DNA from: JABMPJ01 sp964345005
GTDB lineage: Bacteria > Verrucomicrobiota > Kiritimatiellia > UBA8416 > JABMPJ01
DNA: 7,693 nucleotides
Direction: 5' to 3'
NCBI GenBank assembly: GCA_964345005.1
Contig: CAYFPQ010000109.1
Location: 1-7,693 of the forward strand
A program made the position numbers and the translations under genes. Shown piece by piece: positions 1-6,162 of the stretch (positions are counted from its first letter, which is position 1; each line of letters opens with the position of its first letter). The notes under the pieces are model-generated. The model saw only the letters and a list, made by a program, of their open reading frames with translations, searched no databases and had not been told where the DNA came from.

Positions 1-30
1 TGTCAAGAAACCACAACATATGGGGGGTAC

Positions 31-1518
31 TTGAGTCAATCAGCCACCCACGTTACCTATAAGACCGCTGAGCCGTTCGAGGCGGGTACTGAATTTGCCG
101 TTTATTCGCCTGTGGGCTGGGGTTTCCAGTCGAAGGAATCCGGGGCGGCCACTTTTGTGAACGTCACGATGACACCGCCCGGCGCCGTGAGCCGGGACTA
201 CCCGGTGACTTGCCGAAAATGCGCGCACACGCGTTGGCGTACGGAGGCCCGCGTCTGCCTGGCCGAGGCCGTACCATCCGGCGCCGAGCTGAAATGGACT
301 ATCCATAATGTTGTCTGGTCGGATTACAGTAACGTTCAGTGCCGGAACCGCTCGTTCAGGTTGTATGTAAAACGTCCCGGTGCCGCTGAGCAATATCGTT
401 ATCCGACGCGGCCAGAGCTTACCTTTGTGGATGCCGGCCGGACTGCGTCGATTCCATCAATCAGGACCGGTCAGGTTGTCGGTCCGCAAAGTGACGGGCT
501 GCATGCCTTTTTCGGCTATCTCCATGCGCATTCGGATATCAGCGAGGATGGGCGGCAAAGTCCGGATGCATGCTATGCCTATGGCCGGGACGTAGCGCGG
601 CTGGATTTCTGCGCGCTCAGCGACCATTTATGGGCGCATGAACCTGCGTGGAAGTGGGATTGCATCCAGCAGGCAGCGAATAAGCATTACCAGCCTGATG
701 TGTTTGTCACGTTCCCGGGCTACGAGTGGTCGAGTCAGGATCATGGCGACCGCAACGTCTACTTCCCTCATGAGGGTCCTCCGTGTTCCGTGGGGCCGAT
801 CGAGAGCACGCCGGACGAATTGTATGAACAGTTGGAAGGGATCAGCGCGATTATTATTCCGCATTCTCCTGCCTTTGAACTTCGTGCCCGTGGTATCAAC
901 TGGGACTATTTTCATCCCGGACTGGAGCGGCTTGTTGAAATCTACTCGGCTCACGGAAGCTCGGAAGGGGATGCCGGCAATCCGCATCCCCTTCAAAACG
1001 CGGCGATGGGTCCGGAATACCCGGTGAACTCCGTGCGCGCGGCGCTGGCGCGCGGATACAGGCTGGGCATCATTGCGGGGGGGGACGACCATTGCCGGCC
1101 TTGTCCCGTAACGGGAAGAACGGGGCTGGCCGGCGTTTGGGCGGAGGCGCTCACCCGGGAATCCGTCTTTGAAGCGCTGTATCGCCGCCGCTGCTTTGGG
1201 ACAACGGCTCCCGAGATCGTTGTCGAATTCAAGGCGAACGGCTATTGGATGGGCAGCGAGGTCCCGCTCGAATCGTCGAATTCCGACTGCGTCTATGCTT
1301 GCCGGTTTATCAGCGCTGTTCCGATTATTCGAATCGAATGGATCAGGAATGGAATGTGCCGGCGCATCTGGCATCCCGAGAAGGGGGACGCTCTGGACTT
1401 TGCCGCGGAATGGACGGATGAGACTGTTAAGCTCCCAAGCGAATACTCATACGTGCGCGCCTTCCGGTGTGACGGGCATATGGCCTGGTCAAGTCCTGTA
1501 TTTGTTCGCGAAGGTTAG
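31..1518 (+). CDS. PHP-domain, DUF3604-like putative metal-dependent hydrolase (5' end uncertain)
   Basis: The protein has an N-terminal beta-rich region (about residues 1-155) followed by a PHP-type metallohydrolase domain. Visible metal-ligand motifs are HAHSD (H165, H167), SDH (D198, H199), GYEW (E232), HSP (H278) and GGDDH (D352, D353, H354). This order and spacing is typical of PHP phosphoesterase-like proteins. The phrase 'YAYGRDVARLDFCALSDH' matches the style of DUF3604 proteins, which are common in Planctomycetes and Verrucomicrobia and whose substrate is unknown. A C-terminal beta region (about 400-495) closes the protein. No signal peptide is seen, so it is probably cytoplasmic if complete. 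The start given is a TTG preceded by a run of six G (22-27) that could serve as ribosome binding site. However, the same frame stays open to base 1, with residues ending TYGGY before the TTG, so the true start may lie outside the window. All metal ligands appear present, so it should be active; the reaction cannot be read from the sequence. Confidence 0.8.
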   Translation: MSQSATHVTYKTAEPFEAGTEFAVYSPVGWGFQSKESGAATFVNVTMTPPGAVSRDYPVTCRKCAHTRWRTEARVCLAEAVPSGAELKWTIHNVVWSDYSNVQCRNRSFRLYVKRPGAAEQYRYPTRPELTFVDAGRTASIPSIRTGQVVGPQSDGLHAFFGYLHAHSDISEDGRQSPDACYAYGRDVARLDFCALSDHLWAHEPAWKWDCIQQAANKHYQPDVFVTFPGYEWSSQDHGDRNVYFPHEGPPCSVGPIESTPDELYEQLEGISAIIIPHSPAFELRARGINWDYFHPGLERLVEIYSAHGSSEGDAGNPHPLQNAAMGPEYPVNSVRAALARGYRLGIIAGGDDHCRPCPVTGRTGLAGVWAEALTRESVFEALYRRRCFGTTAPEIVVEFKANGYWMGSEVPLESSNSDCVYACRFISAVPIIRIEWIRNGMCRRIWHPEKGDALDFAAEWTDETVKLPSEYSYVRAFRCDGHMAWSSPVFVREG

Positions 1519-1543
1519 ACAGAAAGAACCACTGATATAAGAT

Positions 1544-1564
1544 GGGGCAAAACAGCCTCTTTTT
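1544..1564 (+). terminator. Weak intrinsic terminator after the PHP gene
   Basis: A five-pair stem, GGGGC (1544-1548) with GCCTC (1555-1559), including one G-U pair, encloses the loop AAAACA. It is followed directly by five T (1560-1564). It lies 25 bases after the PHP stop codon and would stop rightward transcripts before the convergent ATPase gene. The stem is short. On the minus strand the G-U pair becomes A-C, so it is not a good terminator for the ATPase gene. Confidence 0.45.
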
Positions 1565-1567
1565 GCG

Positions 1568-2884
1568 TTAGGCGTTGAGGAGCCACTCCATCAGGTTAAC
1601 AACACTCACCCCTGAAATTGCTCTCGGCCTCAGGGTCAATATCATTCGTTTTGTATTAGCAAATTCTGGTGCTTTTAGATTCATCAAGGATCGCACCTCG
1701 CGGTTCAACGTTGCTTCATCATCCATCCGGCAGGTAACCTGTATGGCAAGTTCCGGTTCTTCAAAGGTTTTGTAGGCAATAAAATCGACTTCATAGTCGG
1801 TATTTGGGTGTCTGTAGTAGCGCACTTGGTAACCTCGGCGTTTCAGTTCCCAATATACAATGGCTTCAAGCGCTCGGTTGATCTGAAGCTTGGTTGGAAA
1901 AGCAACAACATTTGCCAAGGCCCAATCGGCACAGTACACCTTCCTTGGGTTCTGGTTCATCTTCGCTTGGGATGTCGCATATATTGGCACAAAATCGAAA
2001 ACGTAGTTTTCTTCTGCAAGATGTGTTAAGGTATAAAGCTGCCTCTTATCCACCTTGACCTGCATGCCTGCTAAAGCATCGAGCATTCCTTTGTGTGTAT
2101 ACGGTCCCGTGTTATTTTGAAGGAGACGGAAAAGGTAGTGCTTGATCAGAACGGGATCCGCAGCTTTACTTTTTTCCAGAAAGTCACTGGCCACAATCGT
2201 GGAGCAGTAGGTTTTGAGTAATGCCTCACGCTCCCCAGTGGTCGATGTCTCATGCAAGCCCGGAAAGCTCCCCCACCGGATATATCGTTCAAATAATTTC
2301 TCCACGATAGCCCGACTTCTGGGTGACCATTTTGCCGGATTTGAATCTGAGCCGTGCCATCGACAGAATTCAAGAAATGACAATGGATAAATATGCTCGG
2401 CTATCGACTTACCGCGAAGCTGCCGATGCACCTTCTCCGGTTCAAGGTCGGCACTGGAACCGGTAACAAGTATTCGACTATTCCGCTTTCGTAAAAGCCG
2501 AAGCACATAGCCTTCCCATCCTTCTATCTTGTGAATCTCATCGAATACATAGAGGACTCTTCTTGAGTGGATATCGGGATTGATCTGCAGCAACGACTCA
2601 TCGATCTGTGACAGCTGATTCACTCCAAAGGTCATCAGGCACTCATCATCAAAATGAAGGTAACACACCTGGTCGATACCCTGTAAATCCCCCGCCTTCA
2701 CCATTTGATCAACCACCTGGTAGGTGGCGTACGTTTTGCCGGCCTTGCGGACACCAACGAGGGTCATCACCATATCTTTATAGAAGGTGCTGTTGAAAAT
2801 ACGATCTGAGTAAGCAGGAATGCCATCTTCTCGAAATTCCTGCAATCTGGCGCACAACAATGCATGATGGCTTTCACCCTCCAT
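1568..2884 (-). CDS. AAA ATPase with C-terminal DUF4143-type domain (AAA_14/DUF4143 family)
   Basis: This is a 438-residue P-loop ATPase of the widespread AAA_14 plus DUF4143 architecture. Walker A is GVRKAGKT (44-51) and Walker B is LYVFDE (111-116), followed by IHK with H118. A sensor-like TGSS is at 141-144. The family's RGKSIAEHIYPLSFLEF segment is at 157-173. The C-terminal part holds a restriction-endonuclease-like core: ALEAIVYWELKRRG (338-351), YEVDF (E365, D367) and IQV (381-383). The length is normal and nothing is broken. The family is known as highly mobile, single-gene ATPases of mostly undefined function, sometimes discussed with toxin-antitoxin or defence loci. No partner gene is visible here. 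The ATG start is supported by AGGAG (2892-2896) seven bases upstream and by a strong promoter. Base composition is clearly more AT-rich than the neighbours: line 1981-2040 has 20 G+C in 60, while line 5341-5400 has 37 in 60. The gene also lies opposite to all neighbours. Both points suggest acquisition by transfer (inference). Confidence 0.9.
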   Translation of the reverse strand: MEGESHHALLCARLQEFREDGIPAYSDRIFNSTFYKDMVMTLVGVRKAGKTYATYQVVDQMVKAGDLQGIDQVCYLHFDDECLMTFGVNQLSQIDESLLQINPDIHSRRVLYVFDEIHKIEGWEGYVLRLLRKRNSRILVTGSSADLEPEKVHRQLRGKSIAEHIYPLSFLEFCRWHGSDSNPAKWSPRSRAIVEKLFERYIRWGSFPGLHETSTTGEREALLKTYCSTIVASDFLEKSKAADPVLIKHYLFRLLQNNTGPYTHKGMLDALAGMQVKVDKRQLYTLTHLAEENYVFDFVPIYATSQAKMNQNPRKVYCADWALANVVAFPTKLQINRALEAIVYWELKRRGYQVRYYRHPNTDYEVDFIAYKTFEEPELAIQVTCRMDDEATLNREVRSLMNLKAPEFANTKRMILTLRPRAISGVSVVNLMEWLLNA

Positions 2885-2907
2885 AGAGAAACTCCTTTTT
2901 TGGACCC

Positions 2908-2935
2908 ATCATAAACGAAATGAGTACATTGTCAA
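2908..2935 (-). promoter_or_regulatory. Strong sigma70-type promoter of the ATPase gene
   Basis: On the minus strand a perfect -35 box TTGACA (2935-2930) is separated by 16 bases from the -10 box TATGAT (2913-2908, one mismatch to consensus). Transcription would begin near 2901, giving a leader of under 20 bases with the ribosome binding site AAGGAG just before the ATG at 2884. No operator-like palindrome is evident, so the gene may be constitutively expressed. Confidence 0.7.
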
Positions 2936-3087
2936 GATCTATACAGGCGTTATAGGTACATATTACGCACCCATAAAAGAAGAGCGCGCACAGCCGACTA
3001 CGAACCATACAGTGCGCAGGACGGTTATCTCCATGCGCCGCGCCCTTGCTCTGAAAGAGAACCGAGAGAACTGAAAAGAAAAAGGCA

Positions 3088-3116
3088 TTGACGGATGACT
3101 GTGAGCGGTATATATT
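3088..3116 (+). promoter_or_regulatory. Sigma70-type promoter for the exported-protein/ROK/GH65 run
   Basis: The -35 box TTGACG (3088-3093, five of six) and the -10 box TATATT (3111-3116, five of six) are spaced 17 bases apart, the optimum. An A-rich tract precedes them. The start would be near 3123, leaving an untranslated leader of about 70 bases before the ATG at 3195. This is the only good promoter I see for the rightward run; none is obvious in 6038-6162. Confidence 0.6.
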
Positions 3117-3181
3117 TTAGTTCTGAAACAAATGCGGCAGAGTGTGTCGTCCGTTGTGGTCGGCGCTGGTGCTGCGGTAGC

Positions 3182-3193
3182 GGAGGAGAGAGG
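3182..3193 (+). promoter_or_regulatory. Purine-rich ribosome binding site that decides the start of the exported protein
   Basis: GGAGGAGAGAGG lies immediately upstream of the ATG at 3195. The frame also has an earlier ATG at 3132, but that one has no Shine-Dalgarno sequence and sits within a few bases of the predicted transcription start. The 3195 start gives a protein beginning with a recognisable export signal. Confidence 0.7.
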
Positions 3194-3194
3194 T

Positions 3195-4817
3195 ATGAAT
3201 ACTGCTATGATATCGGTATTCGCAAGCACAATGGGACGGCGGTTGTCGCGGTGGCTGGGATCGGCCTGTTTGGTCACGCTTATGGTCGGGGTCTGCACAG
3301 ACGCCGGCGCCACATTAATCGGGCGGGACAACTTCGACTACGCGACCGGCGAGATCGGTGGACAGAACGGTGGGTCGGGGCTTTGGACGACGGCGTGGAC
3401 CAACTACAACAACGTTGATCGATCCGAGATTGTCACGCCTTCGACGCCGCTGGTGTTCAAGCCGTCCGGCGCCAATATGCTGGGGGGCGGGAACGCCTTG
3501 TGGCTCAAACCGGGCAATAGCGTAAAGACGCCGGTACAGCGTCGTTTTCCGGCAAGAAAAGCGGGGATGGATGTATACATCCGTTTTCTGTTTCGATTGG
3601 ATAATGACACATGGGACTATTCCGATGACTTCTTTATGGGCTACGTTGACAATGCCGGCGATGCCGCGAGCGAGAATCACGGCGACATCGCAAACGTCGG
3701 CATATGGGGCGCCAGTGGCGGCAGCACAAACTTTTTTGCGGGAAGGACAAGTGGAGGACGAGCGATTCCCGACATCACGTTCACCAATGGGGTAACGTAC
3801 CTGCTGGTGGCGCGTTTCGTAAGCGCCGATACGGCCTCCGCCCCCCAGTTTGACCGGGTCGATATGTGGATCAACCCCGATGCGGCGGACATCAACAGTC
3901 CGGATGCCACGATTGACGACTTGACTTCGTCCGGGTACTCCCCGGATCGTTTTGGCTGGCGATTCGGCTCCAATCTGGAGAACGATGAGGAGTTCCTGGT
4001 GGACGACGTGGCCGTGGCCGATTCATGGAACGATATCATGGGGCTTTCCACTATCATAGCGGGGGAGAACTTCGACTACGATACGGGAGAGATCTATAAT
4101 ACGGCCGGTGGATCGGGATGGACGAATACCTGGAATACTTTTGGGCAGCCTGACTTTACGGAAGTTGTCACGCCTTCACCGGCGGTGACCTATGCGGGCA
4201 CCGGCATGCTTCCGATGGGTGGGGGTAATGCGCTCCAGATCACGGGCGACAATCTTGGAAGGGTGGCCTTGCTCAGGAATTTTCCCGCGACAACCGCTGG
4301 AGAGACGGTTTATCTGCGCTACCTGCTTCGGCGTACCAGTGCAGGATGGTCGGATACCGACTTTTTGTCTGCTTTCATCAACGAGACGGGGACAGGCCCC
4401 TCTGCTGCCGATCACCTGACCGCGCCCAGTCTTGGCGTGTACGCGGTGCACGCAGGTGATGCGGATTTTTTTGCGCGGTTGGATAATTCCGCGAACTATG
4501 CGATACCTTCGACAACCTTTACCAGTAACACAACGTACCTGCTGGTGGCGCGTTACTCGAACACGACCGGAGCGGATACCTTCGACAAGGTCGAGGTCTG
4601 GATCGACCCGGGCATCGATGATGAAGGTAGTCCCGACGCGACGTTGTCAGGCGTAGAAAGCAGCGCTGACCTTGTTGACCGCCTGGGGTGGCGAACCGGA
4701 AGCAACCTCAGTTCTGCCGATGTATTGCTGGTGGACGATGTCGTGTTTGCCGATTCATGGGACGCGGCGATAGGGGCTCTGATTCCGGACAGGGGCACGG
4801 CCATTGTGATCAAGTAG
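3195..4817 (+). CDS. Exported protein of two tandem LamG-like/jelly-roll modules
   Basis: This 540-residue protein begins with a Sec-type signal peptide. It has a basic stretch (GRRLSRW, 14-20), a hydrophobic core (about 21-33) and a likely cleavage after DAGA (36-39). The mature part is two tandem copies of one module, about residues 44-280 and 290-524. Each starts NFDY.TGEI and contains GGSG, W, GGGNAL, a central FF(A), a YLLVAR strand and a PDAT loop. Each ends GWR.GSNL...LVDDV..ADSW. The pattern resembles concanavalin-like (LamG-type) beta-sandwich proteins secreted by Planctomycetes and Verrucomicrobia, so glycan or surface binding is a reasonable guess. No catalytic motif is identified. 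The tail IPDRGTAIVIK lacks a membrane segment, so I see no anchor. An alternative start is ATG 3231 (M13), which would give a shorter signal peptide, but the strong ribosome binding site favours 3195. The stop lies 14 bases before the ROK gene, so the two are probably co-transcribed. Confidence 0.75.
   Translation: MNTAMISVFASTMGRRLSRWLGSACLVTLMVGVCTDAGATLIGRDNFDYATGEIGGQNGGSGLWTTAWTNYNNVDRSEIVTPSTPLVFKPSGANMLGGGNALWLKPGNSVKTPVQRRFPARKAGMDVYIRFLFRLDNDTWDYSDDFFMGYVDNAGDAASENHGDIANVGIWGASGGSTNFFAGRTSGGRAIPDITFTNGVTYLLVARFVSADTASAPQFDRVDMWINPDAADINSPDATIDDLTSSGYSPDRFGWRFGSNLENDEEFLVDDVAVADSWNDIMGLSTIIAGENFDYDTGEIYNTAGGSGWTNTWNTFGQPDFTEVVTPSPAVTYAGTGMLPMGGGNALQITGDNLGRVALLRNFPATTAGETVYLRYLLRRTSAGWSDTDFLSAFINETGTGPSAADHLTAPSLGVYAVHAGDADFFARLDNSANYAIPSTTFTSNTTYLLVARYSNTTGADTFDKVEVWIDPGIDDEGSPDATLSGVESSADLVDRLGWRTGSNLSSADVLLVDDVVFADSWDAAIGALIPDRGTAIVIK
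3324..4034 (+). repeat. Module A of the duplicated coding repeat
   Basis: This is the first copy of the ~235-residue module in the exported protein, from RDNFDY to ADSWND. It is offset from module B by 244-246 residues. A 23-base stretch at 3794-3816, coding for the YLLVAR strand, is identical to 4532-4554 in module B, although most of the rest has diverged. Confidence 0.75.
4062..4766 (+). repeat. Module B of the duplicated coding repeat
   Basis: This is the second copy, from GENFDY to ADSWDA. It keeps the landmarks of module A in the same order: FDY.TGEI, GGSGW, GGGNAL, YLLVAR, PDAT, GWR.GSNL and VDDV..ADSW. The linker between modules is only about nine residues. Confidence 0.75.
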
Positions 4818-4831
4818 ATGGATGTTGCGGC

Positions 4832-6037
4832 ATGGTGTCGGTCAAGATCAAGCAAGGCATTATTGCCGAAGAGGAGGCGCGTCTGCTGCGGTTGGTGCGC
4901 GCCAGGAACGGGGTCTCGCGGGTACAGGCGGCCGGAGAACTGTGCCTGTCGCCTGCCACGATCGGGAAGTACGTCGACCGGCTGGTTTTCGACGGTTTTC
5001 TGTTGAACGGGGCGAAGACACCGACCGGTCGTGGACGCCCCGCTATTCCCCTGCAGCTTAATCCTGCCGGTGGCGTTATTCTGGGGATCAGTGTGGCCGG
5101 TTACATCCGTCTGGTCTGCATGGACTTTGCGGAGAACGTTCTGAACCAGCGCCAGGAACCTGTAGAAAGAGGGGCGTCGGTAGATGCCGTGCTGGAACAT
5201 ATGGGGCGAATGCTCGGCGAGATGGCGGATGCGACGGATGCTCCGCTGCTGACGGTGGGTGTGGCGCACCCCGGAATGGTTGCGGATGGGCGTGGCGGGA
5301 CGGGCGAGCGTGAATATGCGCAGAAGCTGCCCGAAGCGCCGATTGCGGACGTTTTGACGCGGATGCTCGACGTGCCGGTGGTTGTGGAGACCGATACGCG
5401 CGCGGCCGCCTATGGCGAAATGTGTTTCGGGTTGGGGCGTGATTTGAGCAGTTTCGTCTGTGTCAGCGCCATCAGCAGCATTGGCGCGGCGGTTATTACC
5501 GATGGGCGGCTTCATGGCGGTCATGCGCGTCGGGGCGGTGACGTGGGGTGCTGGACGTGTCCCGCCGAGTTGTTTCCGTCGGCTGTGTTTCCCGGGAACC
5601 AGGCGGCGCAGGGAGTCGCGGTGGAAGATGTGGCATCCGTCTGGAGTCTTGTGAACCGTGTCAAGGCGGCCGCCGAAGCCGCCGGCGACACGGATCTTAT
5701 TCGCTCTCTCGTCGATCCGGTCTTTCCCGCCATCGTCCGGATCTTCACGGAGGGCGATCATGCGGTGGTTAACCGCGAGGTGTCGGTCGCGGCAACGGCC
5801 CTGGGTTGGGTAACCGGACACCTGGTTGAGTTGCTCGATCCCGAACGGGTGGTCCTGTGCGGCCCATTGACGAAACTGGGTCCCAAGTTCCTGGCTCAAA
5901 CCGCGGAGGTGATGGCAGAGCATATTCGGCCGCGACACCTGGATCCTCCACCTCTCTTCCTGTCGGAGACGACCATGTACGGTGTCGCCATCGGGGCTGC
6001 GGCCTCAGCCCTCCATGCCTGGGCTCCTGCGCGTTGA
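4832..6037 (+). CDS. ROK-family transcriptional regulator with degenerate kinase motifs
   Basis: This 401-residue protein has an N-terminal winged helix-turn-helix (about 8-72; recognition region LSPATIGKYVDRLVFDGFL, then the typical TGRGRP wing at 65-70). A ROK sugar-kinase-like domain follows (about 80-395). Visible ROK landmarks are HPGMV (146-150), ETDTRAAAYGE (186-196, with D188 at the catalytic-base position), GAAVITDGRLHGG (218-230), GGDVG (235-239) and the C-terminal LLDPERVVLCGPL (334-346). ROK repressors of this type bind operators and are released by sugars or sugar phosphates. Two things are odd. The phosphate-binding DxGxT is replaced by GISVAG (85-90), and the zinc cluster (GH followed by CxCGxxGC) is absent; only C240 and C243 are nearby. 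It is therefore probably a pure sensor/regulator with no kinase activity. The start is ATG 4832, with only a weak ribosome binding site (GGATG); the overlapping upstream frame belongs to the preceding gene. Likely targets are its own run of genes (inference). Confidence 0.85.
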   Translation: MVSVKIKQGIIAEEEARLLRLVRARNGVSRVQAAGELCLSPATIGKYVDRLVFDGFLLNGAKTPTGRGRPAIPLQLNPAGGVILGISVAGYIRLVCMDFAENVLNQRQEPVERGASVDAVLEHMGRMLGEMADATDAPLLTVGVAHPGMVADGRGGTGEREYAQKLPEAPIADVLTRMLDVPVVVETDTRAAAYGEMCFGLGRDLSSFVCVSAISSIGAAVITDGRLHGGHARRGGDVGCWTCPAELFPSAVFPGNQAAQGVAVEDVASVWSLVNRVKAAAEAAGDTDLIRSLVDPVFPAIVRIFTEGDHAVVNREVSVAATALGWVTGHLVELLDPERVVLCGPLTKLGPKFLAQTAEVMAEHIRPRHLDPPPLFLSETTMYGVAIGAAASALHAWAPAR

Positions 6038-6162
6038 TGGGGTCGCGGGGCGTCCTGCCTGAATCCTTCGCGCCTCGCGGATGGGGTGCCAGCGGAGATT
6101 CTTTCCAAGGCGGTAAGGTTATGACCGAAATAGCATTATAGCCAACGAGAGGTAATATATAG

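Larger units (their letters stand above)
2885..3194. other. Divergent non-coding region between ATPase gene and exported-protein operon
   Basis: This 310-base stretch separates two genes that point away from each other. It holds the two promoters listed separately. Between them (about 2936-3087) there is no convincing gene: short frames here are only extensions of shadows and lack ribosome binding sites. A six-base inverted repeat, GCGCAC (2986-2991) and GTGCGC (3012-3017), is separated by 20 bases. A purine-rich A-tract (3070-3085) precedes the rightward promoter and could act as an UP-like element. Confidence 0.6.

Noticed and set aside
628..1374. A 248-codon open frame antisense to the PHP gene
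   Set aside because: The plus-strand frame carries all PHP metal motifs; the antisense product has no recognisable domain and no ribosome binding site.
1514..1576. Two GTTRRRY-like motifs (GTTAGAC at 1515-1520 region and GTTAGGC near 1567-1573) suggesting an integron attC site beside the ATPase gene
   Set aside because: Both motifs have the same orientation, and no RYYYAAC partner or internal inverted arms occur at a suitable distance. No integrase is present.
1570..2951. Direct repeat AGGCGTT at 1570-1576 and 2945-2951 flanking the ATPase gene, as a possible target duplication
   Set aside because: A seven-base match between two short flanks is not rare by chance. The left copy overlaps the last codons of the gene, and no transposase or inverted ends are present.
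2986..3017. Inverted repeat GCGCAC/GTGCGC in the divergent region as terminator or operator
   Set aside because: The six-base stem with a 20-base loop has no T-run, lies about 70 bases upstream of the promoter boxes, and is not distinctive enough to call a regulatory site.
3132..3194. Upstream extension of the exported protein from ATG 3132
   Set aside because: That ATG has no ribosome binding site and lies about ten bases after the predicted transcription start. ATG 3195 has an excellent ribosome binding site and a good signal peptide follows.
4688..4831. Earlier ROK start within the end of the exported-protein gene
   Set aside because: The extension is Cys/Gly/Arg-rich, overlaps the previous gene by over 100 bases and does not resemble a ROK N-terminus. 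The helix-turn-helix begins right after ATG 4832.
4553..5938. A 461-codon open frame on the minus strand
   Set aside because: It is antisense to the exported-protein and ROK genes, rich in Arg/His/Pro with no recognisable domain. The opposite frame is clearly the real coding strand.
6121..6141. A tiny six-codon frame (MTEIAL) before the GH65 gene as a leader peptide
   Set aside because: The only purine run before it is too close to the ATG, and there is no attenuator-like hairpin downstream.
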